Of a stretch of DNA of 64,000 nt, positions 12,301 to 25,900 are shown piece by piece. The notes below the pieces were generated by a model. The model made no database searches. It worked only from the letters and a program-made list of their open reading frames with translations, and had not been told where the DNA came from. Made by a program: the position numbers and the translations under genes. Source of the DNA: Leguminivora glycinivorella. Lineage: Eukaryota; Arthropoda; Insecta; Lepidoptera; Tortricidae. Each line of letters starts with the position of its first letter. The stretch's first letter is position 1. The stretch lies in contig NC_062978.1 in NCBI RefSeq assembly GCF_023078275.1, positions 5,160,585 through 5,224,584 of the forward strand. Reading direction: 5' to 3'.

Positions 12301-13931
12301 TATAAATCCTTTTAATTTTAATAGTACATTACATCAGAGGCCGGGAAAATGAGGATTTCCGGCCAAGTGGGTATATAGGGCGGATAGGGATACGAGGCCG
12401 GGAATCCGTTTTCACGCCGAGGCATGTATAGTGCTTTTCTCAAACATACAATGAAATAAAAAAAAAATGCTCTAAAGGACAATATTTTATAAAAAAAAGT
12501 TACTTTGCAGGCCTAGGCCTGAAAAATAATATGAAATCCCTTTACAGTCCTCTCGAGTTGTTGCGCCCAAAAAGCGATACTTCCCAGCCCATTTTAAGGA
12601 ACGTAAAGACAATATTTCATTGCATGTTTGAGAAAATTACAAGGAATCACATACGAGTAACGCAGGTAATGCGTGGTCCTGGGTTCGAATTCAAATGACA
12701 TGTTTAAACTTACTCTGTGTTGACGTTCTCTGGGTGATCTTTCTTTGCTTCTTATTTCTTCTTTGGCTCTTTCTTTAGAGGTCCTAAACGTAAGAATAAT
12801 ACATCAATTTAGTATATTAAATATGTATTTGTTAACGATTATTATGAACGTACCTACTTTTGTAGCTATATAAATGGCCTATTATGTTTATGATCAATGG
12901 TTACATATGTAATACGAGTATGTATACGAATAAGAATGTAGATCTGTTTGTTTCACCACATTTATCTCAAATAAATATGTAATAAAGTACTCACACTCGT
13001 GCTTCGCGTTTGGATTCTTTGTCACGCTCGGATTCCTCTCGGCGCCGGTCGCTCGTGCGGGATTCTCGTTTATCTGAATCTGAGGATGCAAAGTAATGCA
13101 AAATGATGCGTTCATTTGATTCTCAGTTCTCACTATCGATCAGCTTATTTTTAATTATGTATTTGTAACATTAGTAATTTTTTGTCCTTCGGCTGGTGAG
13201 CGTCAAATTTTAGGTCGTCGCACTAAACGAAGTTACCGCTTCCCGTTTAAATTCCCTTTACACGTTATACGTCTCTGGTAACAATATTGAGCTAATATAC
13301 ACACCCTGCGCGTGCGCCGCCGGCTCCGCCTCGTGCGCGTCGTCGCGCGGCGCGGGCGCGGGCGCGGCTGCATGCGCGGGCGCAGGCGCGGCCTTGTGCT
13401 TGTCGCTGCTCTGCAGCTGCACCACCTGCCCACACAATAACATCATTATTTACAACATTTTAACACGCATTGTCTTCAAGAAAATCTCTGAAAATATCTG
13501 CGTGCATCACATTCACATTAACCGTTAAATATTGTCTTCGACTGTGTACCGATCTAACTCGTACGACACGCTTCGCTGTATGCAAAAATCTGTATATTAT
13601 AACAGCAAATACTATATTCAGAGTTCGTGCGATGGAAATTGAAAATTTGCTAACATTATCCACTCGAATTGTATTTATAGAATTTAAACGCCCAGTCGTG
13701 TAATTAACATGAAACAAACATACAAAGTCGAGTGAAACGACTTTAAAATAGAGTTCTTTTTGTACCTTTCTGGCATGGAACCCTAAAAATGCCCTTCTCT
13801 ACTTGAAATACACTAACCTGATGGAACTCGCTCTCCCTCATCATGCTGGACATGCGATTCCGCAGCTGACCGCTGTAGCCCGTCGCCAGAACGTACAGGT
13901 CCTGCCTCTGTGTCTTTTCTTCTTCTCTCAC
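6325..13931 (-). CDS. THOC2: THOC2 exons 20-28 (charged C-terminal tail)
   Basis: Exon 20 (13931-13818) holds the last strongly conserved motif, DLYVLATGYSGQLRNRMSSM. Exons 21-28 are short and encode a low-complexity tail rich in Arg, Lys, Glu and Ser: 13425-13305 (Ala/Pro-rich), 13079-12995 (SDRRREESERDKESKREAR), 12783-12714, 11861-11792 (EERYLESVSPPHDH), 10019-9979 (DVKRRKVESSNNGK), 8655-8560 (ERSPEKEKRKTKVRGDERK), 7317-7260 (ILEQKRRRDEQK) and 6395-6325 (MGGHQNGSQEDHHYEKYHKR). They were accepted because each has good splice sites, the right phase and the KRRK/RS-like composition of THOC2 tails. The weakest is 8655-8560, whose acceptor could be 3 nt upstream. The introns between them are full of transposons. 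Confidence 0.75.
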
Positions 13932-16900
13932 CTGATAAAACATATTCATCATTACTTTATTTTTATAAGAAAACTATTGTATACTTTGTGGTGGAGTCGA
14001 TACATACTTTTTTAATTTCATTTCATTTCTTCGTTACAGCATTAGAAATGCTTCACAAAAGTAGAGCAAAACCCGAACAATATCACAATTTACTATTCAT
14101 TTAGCACTCCAATAAGCTCATTACAGACCTGATGCTCAACTCCAGGCACACAGCCGACTAAATAAAATACTTGGCTTAACCCAAAATCTGATTTCTTTGC
14201 TTCCAACAAAAGAGTATGCCACCTCACTATATCCAAATATCACGTCAGCTCACGTAAAGCTGGGTCCACTCTATCCATCCAATGGTAATTACAATGATAA
14301 ACAAGTCACTATCCACCCAACTAAGACTGATGACTGAACTTCACTTCACCCAGGTGGCAAAGCCAGTGGAGACAATGTTTTGTGTTTTGTAAAACGAGTT
14401 TATACATCCATACATACAATGAGCTTCTATCTCTAAAAACTAGATTCACTTTATCCCCATAGGGTCTGTCTGTCTGTCCAGTTGGTCAACCCAAGTAAGC
14501 AACTGCCTAATCTTCAGTCAGGTATTCAAGCCAGCGAATACTATTTACTTTGGCATAACCAATAGGCTTCAGTATCACTTTCACTTGGCTGGCGCGATGA
14601 CTCAAAATGATGGTCGACCCAAGTGTGCCCTTTGGACTGCCCGACCTTTGTGGGCAAGCCAGCGGAGACGATGTCCTTTAGTCACTACGTACAGTGCGCG
14701 CGTTTTTCTTGGCTAAGCATCCTGCCCCGGCCGAGGCACGGCTACATTGGACGTTCGCCGCGTGAGCACATGGCCTCGGGACGTGCCTCGTCGCTCTGTG
14801 TGGACTCGGCTATTAAGCTACAGTGTCGTTACCTTCTCAACCTTCTTCTCGATGATCTGCGCCAGCTTGGCGAGCACGGGGAAGCGCGGCAGCACGCGGA
14901 TGAGCACGATGAGCGCGTTGCGGATCTGCACGTAGTCGCCCGACTCCAGGCACACCACCATCGCCTTCGTAATCTTATAGTGCCACTTGTGGCACACGTG
15001 TCTGGAAAATTACATCAACATTTTACATGAAATGTAAAATCTATAAAATTGACGTGGCTCCGCTGTGCTAGCCGCGGCAGTATAGTGTGGAGGTGACCGA
15101 GTTGTAGTGCAGTATATTGTGTGCTGTAACCGACCAATGGTGTAGTGAAGTATAGTGTGGTGTAACCGATCTGTAGTGCAGTATAGCGTGGAAGTGACCT
15201 ACCTGTAGTGCAGCATAGTGTGAGGGTGTGAACGATCTGTAGTACAGTATAGCGTGGAGGTGACTGACCTGTAGTGCAGTATAGTGTGTGGGTGTGACCA
15301 ACCAGTGGAGAAGTATAGTATGTGGTGTGACCGATCTGTGTAGTGCAGTATAGTGTGGAAGTGACCTCCTGTAGTGCAGTATAGTGTGTGGGTGTGAACG
15401 ATCTGTAGTGCAGTATAGCGTGAAGGTGACTGACTTGTAGTGCAGTATAGTGTGGTGTGACCGAGGTGTAATCCAGTATAGTGTGGTGTGACCGAGCTGT
15501 AGTTCAGTAGTGTGTGATGTGACCCACCTGTAGTTCTCGTAACCCACGTGGTCGTTGGCCTCGGTGAACTGGTTGGACACGCGGTACTTGGTGACGAAGC
15601 CGGGGTAATGCGCGCACTCCTTGTGGAAGGTGGCCTTGTCTGCGTGCCAGCGCATAGCCGTGCCGAGCACGCGACACAGGAATAGAGCGTAGCGCGCCGC
15701 TTCGCCTTCCGTGCATGACATTACCGAGTACGTGATGTCGCAGAATAACTGAAAACACCACATTATTGTTTACCCCAAATATTAGTGGTCTATCGCGCTA
15801 GCAAGTTGAAAGCGAGACGAGCGCCCTCGCCGCGATCGCCCAATGTATTTATAAAGAATCTAGTAGTACCTGCTCCGGCGAGCTCGCGGTGAACTCTCCT
15901 CGCTTTTAACTCGTTCGCATCTCACTAGTGTGATACATATAAGTCCTTGAAGCCGACACCTGTGATGGACAGACATAAGTTAAAGAACAAGAAGCCGCGT
16001 GACCGTCTCGTTCTTGCCGACTTGACAACCTGTGACTCACCCGGTCATAGCACAGCAGCGTGGAGAAGTTGGGCGTCTTGAGAGCGTGTACAGTGTGCAC
16101 AAACTCGGCGCAGAAGAGCGCGTCGGCCGGCGTGAACACGCAGCGCGGGAACAGGCACAGCTGCATGAGCCGCGTGACCGTCTCGTTCTTGGCGGACTTG
16201 ACCGCGCGCGCGGGGAACCAGCCGGCGCACTCGCGAGCTAGACGCGCCGCCACGCGCGCCACGTGCGCCTGCTGACGGACACGCTCCTCCTGAAACGAGA
16301 CAGCGTTTTCACATTGCCCGATCCAATATCAGATGCTATCTTTAGTGGTCGCGCTAACTACAAGGGTTTAAAAACACAAAAGCAACAACTGCCACACAGT
16401 TTCCTGTGGAGAACTTGAGAACTGTTGAAAGTACAATATGCTGGTCTTAAATGATAGAAGTTGGTATGGTCTTCTCTTCAAAATTGTATTGATATATCGA
16501 TAGATAAATGCAGGTGACATTTGTAAAATTTAACTGCGCGAGGCAGAAAGTTTCCAGAAAAAGCACAATTGAGGACTGTCAATCAAATTAAACTAGAACC
16601 TGATACATTTCAGAGCAACTCAACAGATACTGCAATAAACCAAGAGGAGTAGGTAGGCATTTACCCACCGCGACACTTAAAGCTTTAAAGAAAACTAATC
16701 AAAATGTAAGTACCTGCAGTTTATCTATAAGCGTGTTGAACCGCTCCTGCTCTTTTTTGCCCTTGGTTCCCTGCGAGGAATCCTTGGCGGCGGCGGCTGC
16801 GGCGGCCTTTAAACGTTCTATCTCTCGGTCGTAACAGTCTTCGGGGACTTTTAGATCGTACATCGACAGAGACCTGCAAATTATAACCAGGAAAGTTTTT

Positions 16901-19900
16901 AATATTTTCGTTGCCTTGCACCAAAAATGCGGAGTTGAGATTTTTTATGGGGTGGAATTTAGTTATAGTTTTTCTTATTGGAATCTCTCATAAACTAAAT
17001 ACTATACAGACAGACATTCTGGACTCAACAGCTAAACTAGGCTTTCTCTAATTTCTTTTTTTTACAGTAAAAAAATAAAGAAAAGTGACAGATTGGTCAG
17101 AAACATCACAATGTAAATAATTTTGAATCTAAAGCCTGATTAAACGCGACGCTGTATCTCTCTAGCGCCATCTCGGGGCTAGTAGTTTTGCTGTTAAAAC
17201 TTTTATTAGTAAAAAGGTTTACCAAAACGTGACGTAGAACTCTGGTGAAATGTCCTCCCAGGTCCTCAGAGGCAGCAGAGGTGTGATGGCCTGAACTACT
17301 GGTTCCAAAGCCTCTTTAGATGCGACGCTGTATCTCTCCAGCGCCATCTCGGGGCTAGTGGTTTTGCTGTCGGAACTTTTGCGGAGCAGCTCGACTTTGG
17401 CGGCGACTTTCTGTGCTAACACTGGTCGGTGGAGGAAGAACGCGACGTCGGCGTCCACGTGGTAATCACGGAGGAGTTCCTGGAAGAAAAACATAGCGTC
17501 ATTATAGGTATACCGGAGAATAGGCGTTTGCCCAGCAGTGGGACACTAAGGAAGTATTTAAAAGAGGGTTACCTAGAGCCTTTCAATGTAAAAAGCTAAG
17601 ATAAGAAAAAGGTAAGGTTACACGTACCCGTAAAGGTGTAGACGTTTAGAAGATTTTAGGACACGTGAATAGAGACGATGGTAGTTTGGGAACTCGTAAG
17701 AGATAAGACCGAGGCACATCGTCTTCATGGCTTGGCCACCTTGAAAAGACGAAGTGAGAATCGAGCAGTAAGAGCGTTGACCGACGTCGGTCAACCATAT
17801 CGTTGGGCGAATAGAGGAGGCAGATTTCCGTGAACTCGGCGAGAGCGGCCACTCTGGAGTCTGGACCAAAGAGCACACCTCTTATGCTTCAGGGAAAATT
17901 AATTTCTGATGCCTTGTGTTCCACTGGTCTCGACAGCCTAGGAGTAGAAGTCGCGTACCTGCAGCGGCGGCAGCCTGGCCGCGTACTCGTCGGGCGCGTG
18001 CGAGGAGGCGAGGAAGGTGCCGAGCTGCACCAGCGCGTCCTGGCACTGGTCCGCCAGGCGCCCCACCACCTTCAGCTGCGACCCGGGGGGCTCACCGCTT
18101 GATATATCCTCATCGATATCTAAAAGTAGTAGGATCTTAGTTATATTTTCATTAATTCGACTTGGCGCCGCTCGGCTCAGCGAGGGCTCAGGATGGTAGG
18201 ACTTGAACTGCCACCGTAGTAAAGGGAGAAATATGATTTGAGCCCTACACCCCAGCAGAGGGAACAGGATGTAAAAAAGAAAAGGTATATTTTCATATAA
18301 ACTCGTCCACATGTCCGTATCCTACGCATCGCATTTTTTCCACTGAAATGACGGTGCGTACGGCGTGAATTGGTGGGCGCACTTGTGTGACGTTCTTTAC
18401 GAATACTAAATGCGATGCGTCCCATGCGTACGATACGGACATGTGGACGCCTAGCTTATAAAGGAGTTTTTTTTTCTCCTCTAAAAACGCATCAAAGAGG
18501 CCTTTGTCCTCCCTGCTAGGACGGGCAATATAATTAGTATATTATGATTCGACACGTGATTTTTATTTCCTTACCTTTCCATACACAACAGTGGCGTTGT
18601 TGAGCGGCCAGTATGCAGAGTGATATGTCAAGGTTGTTGCCAACGATGGCCTCTTTTAACCGCGCCGATGACCTCCTAGTGTTGCGCACTTGAGAGAAGT
18701 ATCCAGCCTATTAAAAGAAAACATTTTTAGAAAACGATCAAAGTGACAAATAATGGCAATGTAGCTTTCATCCACTCCAGTCTGTCAAAGCCAAATTTAC
18801 ACCTCGAACAGAACCAGTGAGTGTCTTTATAAATATCATATTTTCTTAGAAATTTCACATTACTCATACTTTTCACAAAGCTGTTTTTGTCTGATAAGTC
18901 TGAGAATATCTTATACTTTTAAACGAGCAATTCTTGTATATTTATTTATTTATTTATATATACCGACGATCTCGTCAAACTTTGCTCTAACAATTTCGCT
19001 GAAATTTGTTATTGGGCGTTTTCGGGGTGAAAAATTGATCTAGCGCAGCCTTAGATCCCGGAAAACGCGATTTTTTGAGTTTTCATGAGTTTTCCTTTCG
19101 CGTTAGTAAACGTAAAATATGGTCGTTAATTTCGCCGCGCGCGCTCGATTCCGCTTAGCTCAGTCGTACGAGGTCGGTCTAATGTACGCAGATAGATCGT
19201 AGGTGTCAGGGTTTCGAATCCCGGCCAGAAATTAAGTTTTTTGTTTTTTTGTCTTTTTTTTTTGTTTTTGTATTTATAAGAGTTTTTTGTATCTAAAGAC
19301 GTGATAATATTAAAATAGAACCGAGCGAAGCTCGGTAGCCCAGATATAAACATTATTTATAAGTGTATTAGTATTAGTGACAAGACTTACAAATCTAGTA
19401 AAAAAATCAGTCGAAAATGCGTTTAAAATTTGACCTAAAAACAATCCGGTTTCTGTAAGAATCACTTACCTCTCCTTTCAGTAGTTCGCCTCCGGCCATA
19501 GCATCTAATTGTTCGGCTGTCATTTCTTCAGCAGCCTCTATGCCAGCCATCTTTTGTACTATTTCTTTCAATATAAGCAGGTCTTGGCTGTAATAACACA
19601 ATTAATATTATGATGCTATTTAAAAAGGCTATTTAAAAAACAAATAGGTAGTCAGGGTGTTCCGTGTAATTAAAAAGTAAAGATAGATTCACGAAAGCCA
19701 CACATGGAATAAACAATGTTCAAATATTATCAGAGCCACCGAATTAGCGTGATGTACACACACATATGTAATTCCATTCATTCATTTCATTAATGTCAGC
19801 TCTTGTGAACCAACTACTAGAAAACTTCATACCAGCGCTTCTAGTGGACAATCCTTATACTGGATGTCAGAATTGTTGCTACATACCTCTGGTGTGCTTT

Positions 19901-22900
19901 GAGTCGGTTGGCCACAAATTGAAGCAAGGCAGTCAGCTCAATGTTGTGTTTTTTGAATGCGGCACCAGCGAAGGCAGCTAACGCTTGCAGCCACGGCGGA
20001 TAAGCCGCCCCTCTCATGGCGCGGCAGGCGACCAGCGCCTCAAGCAGACAGTAGCCGAGCACGTCCAGAGACAGGGCGGTTAAGTACTTCAGAGACTCCA
20101 CTACGGGACCGATCAGGTTGTCGTATGTTTGGATCTGGAAACAATTTAATGGTTTAGTCTTGACAAGTTCATCCATAGACAAAAGACGCTTTCCGATGTG
20201 TATCTTTAGACGCATTTCATAGTGAGCTAGTTTATGGGATGAGCGTCATGGTTTTCTAGCCAATTCTAGGCAATTTAGAAGAAACTTAAATTTCCAAAAC
20301 TAAGTACGTGCAAAATGGGAAATTCGTGAAAGAGATTAATTTTATCGGACGACGAGAATGCGAGTCTTCAGTTATCTCAAAGTTAGATGCGGAAGTCTCT
20401 TTTAAACTTGTCTGACTGCCGCTTGTAATTTGGAACTAGCTGCTTTAAGCAATGGGCCTCAGGCCGTGTTCAATAAATCATACCTCTACAGCTACTAGCA
20501 GTGTCTAGTAACAATAATCAGGGATGGTACCTGCAGTAGCATGTAGTCGAAGAGGAACTGTGGCGCGGCGTGCGACAGCTTGCCGATAAGGTGGCCTTGA
20601 GGTTTGATGTTCTCCTTGGAGACTCGCTCCATGATATGCTTGATGCGCTGGAGCGAGTTGCCTGAACGCGAAGTAGCGCTGGTAGGCGCTCGCCCGATTC
20701 GTTCTTCTATAAACAGTATCTAGTAACAATAATCAGGGATGGTACCTGCAGTAGCATGTAGTCGAAGAGGAACTGTGGCGCGGCGTGCGACAACTTGCCG
20801 ATAAGGCGGCCTTGGGGTTTGATGTTCTCCTTGGAGACTCGCTTCATGATGTGCTTGATGCGCTGGAGCGAGTTGCCTCGAACGCGGAGTAGTGCTGGTA
20901 GACGCTCGCCCGATTCGTTCTTCTATAGACAGTATCTAGTAACAATAATCAGGGATGGTACCTGCAGTAGCATGTAGTCGCAGAGGAACTGTGGCGCGGC
21001 GTGAGACAGTTTGCCGATAAGGCGGCCTTGGGGTTTGATGTTCTCCTTTGAGACTCGCTTCATGATGTGCTTGATGCGCTGGAGCGAGTTGCCTCGAACG
21101 CGGAGTAGCGCTGGTAGAAGCTGCCCGATTCGTTCTTCTATAGACAGTATCTAGTAACAATAATCAGGGATGGTACCTGCAGTAGCATGTAGTCGAAGAG
21201 GAACTGTGGCGCGGCGTGAGACAGCTTGCCGATAAGGCGGCCTTGGGGTTTGATGTTCTCCTTTGAGACTCGCTTCATGATGTGCTTGATGCGCTGGAGC
21301 GAGTTGCCTCGAACGCGGAGTAGCGCTGGTAGACGCTCGCCTGATTCGTTCTTCCAGCGAGAGTAGAGGCAGTATCTAGTAATTAAGTGGCGCAGATTAT
21401 TAAAATAATTCGTAATGCTAGCCGCAGCTTGAAACGAATTTTCATATAGATCTACATATAAGGACAGCACCAGTCATGCACCTAGCGAATAATTATAGTT
21501 GCATGTTGAAAAAAGGAACTATGACAGTGAGTGATAGAATTTTGTCTGGAAAAATGAGTCATTTTAGTTAATTAAAAAATAGTGCATGGAGTCCCTTCGC
21601 GCGGAAGTGAAACTTCGTAACATTTAACGCAACGTAACACTGACAGCGGTACGCACTGTCAGTTGGAAATCGCATTTGAAGATTCAATGCAAGTGGTAAC
21701 ATTGCAATGTCTTTTCAAACATAACAGTTTGTAAGATAACCTAACTAACCACAAAAATAAAATTTTGAAAAAGCCCCCGACCGCGACATACTGGACCGAT
21801 TTTCATGAAACATGGCTAAGAACACTTCCGACTAACTCAGTTTTCAAACAAGAAAAAAACTAAATCTAAATCGGTTCATCCGTTCGGGAGCTACTGTCAC
21901 AGACAGACAGACACGTCAAACGTACACCTCGTCGTTTTTGCGTCGGGGGTTAAAAACGGGATGAAACAGCATTTTGCCACTTTTGAATTTCTACTCTTTG
22001 CCAAGCAGAATAGTAGCATTATTTTTTACCTGCATTGATATGGATAAAGTTTGAGCAGGGTGTAAACTTCTTCTGCCATGCAACAATTGCCTTCCATGAG
22101 CGTGAGCGAGGGCAAGATGGCGGCATCGAGCACAGTGAGGGCTTCATGTTGCAGGGGATCTTCTTTGAGCGAACGCGACGTTCGCAGTATACGTATTACC
22201 TGATTAGAAGAAAACATTTTCTTTTTAAGAACACATATTACAGTCGTATAGAAAAGATGAAATGACAATAAAACTTTAAAATTAAACTAGAGGGCCTACC
22301 GTGAAACAGGGAAATCGAAACTTCCTCATCTCTTTTTCGATATATCGATCTGGATCGCATATACATGCAACATGCGACTTTTGGTTTTGAAACTAAATAG
22401 TAATTTTGGCTAAAACCCTTCTTCAAATTTAAGAAAATTCTGAGGCCGGCTTCCTGGCGCAATAAGTCATAGTAACATCTAAGATATATGTATACCATAA
22501 TATTGATAATTTGAAGGTGAAGATGAAGGTAATATGAGCCAGTACTTGCCTATAAGTAAAGATGTTTAATTTTATATAATTTCATATTTAAAGTTAAAGG
22601 GTTTCCTCAAACCTATTGACGTGAAATTGGCTATAGTTGACCAAATTCGCGCGTTCATACTAACGACCAATAAAATTTTGGTCTACGAAAGCCGATTGGT
22701 CGATATGTTTGGGGAGAGGAGACCCTAATCGTAATGTTAAACTTTTCAATGGTACTGTTAAATTTCTGTCTGAATTTTTACTGAACTTACTTTGTACATC
22801 AAAATGGGGTCATAATGCAGCGAAGGCCCCAACAGGATGAGTGCCGGGATGACGGTCTCCTTCAGATCCTCGAACGTGGCGCACGCGGGCGGCGCCAGCG

Positions 22901-25900
22901 GGGACGTCAGCGGCGGGATAGGCGTGCCCATGATCTTTGGAGCGACTCGGCAATGTCTAAAGAAAAGTTATTAGAATGTTATAGGGGAAGATGACTAGTA
23001 TTTGTATATGGGCATTTTCAATTTGGGACACCCCAATTAGCGAAAGTTGTTAACAAAAATTAACTCACTGTCAGTTTTGTGACGATAATAAAATTAAGCA
23101 TGAAATTTCAATAAAAATATTGTTATTGTGTTAATTACATAAACTTTAAGCGATAATCTACATTCAGAATGTGAAAAAAGCACAGACCAACCCCTATAGA
23201 CATCCATTACAAGACGACTCGCGGTCGCCAGCCTTCCTAGTATTTGCACTGATATAAGCGCGGGCGCTCGCCGTGCCCGATCAGTATCGACCAAGTAACA
23301 GACCCGAAAGCAGCGCGTGTTTTTCGCACTAAAAAATTGGAAAAGGGTATTTTGATGCCTTAGAGATGTCCACCTGTAGTGTGAAATGGTGTGGAAAGGT
23401 AACAAGAAGGTCAAAGTTAAAAACAGACGGCATTACATTCCACAAATAAGTCATATTTATAATTTATTCAGAGCCGGCATAGGTCAACTTACATTGGCCA
23501 CTTACGCGTCAGTAGAGGGACAGTCATACTTCTGTCCCTTTTCATCTGGCGCGACTGCGCGCCTCCTTGAAACGGCCAATCACAGCGCGCTTAACACATT
23601 CCCCGCCCGCTCCTCGCACCCCAAACACTGGTGACTCGTATCGCGAACAAAATATACAAGATTGCTACTCTATAGGAGGTTCTCTGTGGAAAAAAGTAAA
23701 TATCCAGACAGATTTTATGCTTAATGGTCGTCACGAAATTGACAGCGAGTTAATTTTTGTTAACAACTTACGCTAATTGGGGGATCCAAATTCTGAAAAT
23801 GCTCATAATTGTGTACTTCGCTCAGTCAGAAAGAAAGTGCTTTATAATTTGATATATAAAGCTTCTTTATGTTAAGTGTGTGTACAAAACACAAGAATCA
23901 AAAGGTAAAAAAAGACAGACACATCATACAATTATGGTTCAACAATTTGTATTATTATTTAATGTCTAACATTCAAAATACGTCCATATTTATTTCTACA
24001 TCTATGAAAAAATATATTATTTTGTATTATAGTCGCATTCCATCCATCTTTTTCATATTCAGAAAGATATCTTTCGTCGTAACCATTTGCACGTGCACAT
24101 TTCCCGCTTGCTCAAGTGCGACTAAAGGCAACTTGTATAATTCGTCACAGGGTAAGCACTTAAATTTTGGAATGCCTATAACTTCTATAACATATGTTGA
24201 GTTACAATAAAGCCATAGTTCTGTGGTGTACTAACTTCATGTAGAGCGACTCGACTTGTGCGTGTAGCATGCTAGTTGGTCTCGCGGGCCGCTGGGCGCT
24301 GAGAACTCACGCCACCCCACTTCACTGTACACCAGCTGGTTGGCATAGTAACCGTGTATGTACACTTCCTCCGACGAGCTACCCAGCCCGGCCCAGTACT
24401 TACTTCCTGTAGAGCGGTTCCACTAACGCGTGCAGCATGCGGGCCAGCGCCCTCGCGGGCCGCTCGGCGAGGCCGGCGCCGGGCAGCCGCGCCGCCAGCG
24501 CCGCGAACTCGCGCCACGCGTTCACTAGCAAGAGCGCCTCGCTCAGTACCAGCTTCTGGTTGCCCCAATAATCCTATGGACAATCATCTTTGTTACTATC
24601 AAAAAACTGATTATGGCAATAGATTTAATGTCCTTTTAAAAGGACAACAGGACTTAGGACTATGACTCAAATAATAAATTTAACTTGTTGTCCTTTAATA
24701 CAACTATGTTTTTGAAGTGAACTGGTCATTTCGATAAAGAGGTGAAACCAGTGATAAATTTTTTGAGTTTCCTCGCTAATTTTTGTCCTTGAAATAACAA
24801 CATTGTGGAAATTACACATAGTTCGAATTTCAAAAACCAGTTTGCTCAACTTATCGGGTTTCACCAGTAAGGTCTCGATTTGTGGGCAAATAAACCATGA
24901 AGTGAAAGCATCACAAGTCTACCTTAACCATGTCAGTATGCGTAGCCGAATGCACAAACGCTATGAAACGCTCACGATATCTCTTTCGTAGCTATCTATC
25001 TCTATCGCTCTTGCGTATTGGCGCGACAGAGCCAGAGTACATTTCTGCGACCAGGGAAGACAGCATAACTTAGACTCCATTTCAAGACTGGCTAAAATTT
25101 GCACCAAAAAAACATAGAACAGCCATTTACCTGTGGATCAGATTTATCTTCAACAAATTCCGTGGGGGCATTGGCCTGTGGTCCTTTAGTGGACACAATG
25201 TTGATCTTGCGAATGTACTCCTGTACGGCTTTAAATTCCTTATCCGCTTCTTTGGCCATTATCGTATCATCAGGGCGTAACTGTAAATTAATGAAATATT
25301 ATAACCAGCTTTTGGCAGACAGTGTAATACATCCTATATCAATCTTTTGAAAGAATATTCGGCATTTTTAATAATTTCATTTCATTTATTTATTCCTTAT
25401 ATTAACACTTAGGGATCATCCACATATTACGTCACACCAAATTTCAGGTTTTTGGTTTTTGAGCTCGGCGTCGTAATGGATTCCAGGTATCGGCTACTAA
25501 CGGCTAATAATAGGCGCCTGTGACCTGTGTTGATCCCTCCCTTCATATTACAGACTACATAATATAATATTTGGTACTTCTAATACTCTTCTGTTTTCTT
25601 CTTCTGTACTTACTAGCACCTAAACCAACCATGTCAAAAAAATGCACAATTTATTATATAAGGCACTGGTCCCACCGCGAGCTAGTAAATTATGAGCAAT
25701 CGGCTATAAAAATCACTCCCGTGCAAATAAAAGAGACACGGCGCTGTTTATAGTTGCCCAGCGGTGAGCTATCAATATAGCCGTGTCTCTTTCATTTGCA
25801 CGAGAGTGCTTATCTTTTGTTCGTTTTTATAGCCGATAGCTCATAGACTACTAGCTTGCGGTGAGACCAGTGCCTAAGGCTGTAACCACTCACATTATTT

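Larger units (their letters stand above)
23012..23802. mobile_element. Terminal-inverted-repeat element split by a nested insertion
   Basis: Left arm 23012-23090 and right arm 23727-23802 are near-perfect inverses (GCATTTTCA... CAATTAGCG... TTGTTAACAAAAATTAACTC). Between them sits the complete 508-bp element 23181-23688. Without it the host element is only about 275 bp, a MITE. It lies in THOC2 intron 7, between exons 7 and 8. Confidence 0.8.

Noticed and set aside
13233..13446. Arg/Pro-rich ORFs as a separate gene
   Set aside because: One frame is THOC2 exon 21; the other is its shadow caused by high GC.
15068..15763. 231-codon minus-strand ORF as a separate gene
   Set aside because: Its first part is THOC2 exon 18 and the rest is the intronic minisatellite read through the splice donor.
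19135..19260. Functional tRNA gene
   Set aside because: Box A and box B are present but the acceptor and anticodon stems do not pair; a SINE head is more likely.
20531..21150. Exon 10 copies as mutually exclusive exons
   Set aside because: Joined to exon 9 they hit TAG at the fourth codon, so they cannot replace exon 10; only tandem inclusion is frame-compatible.
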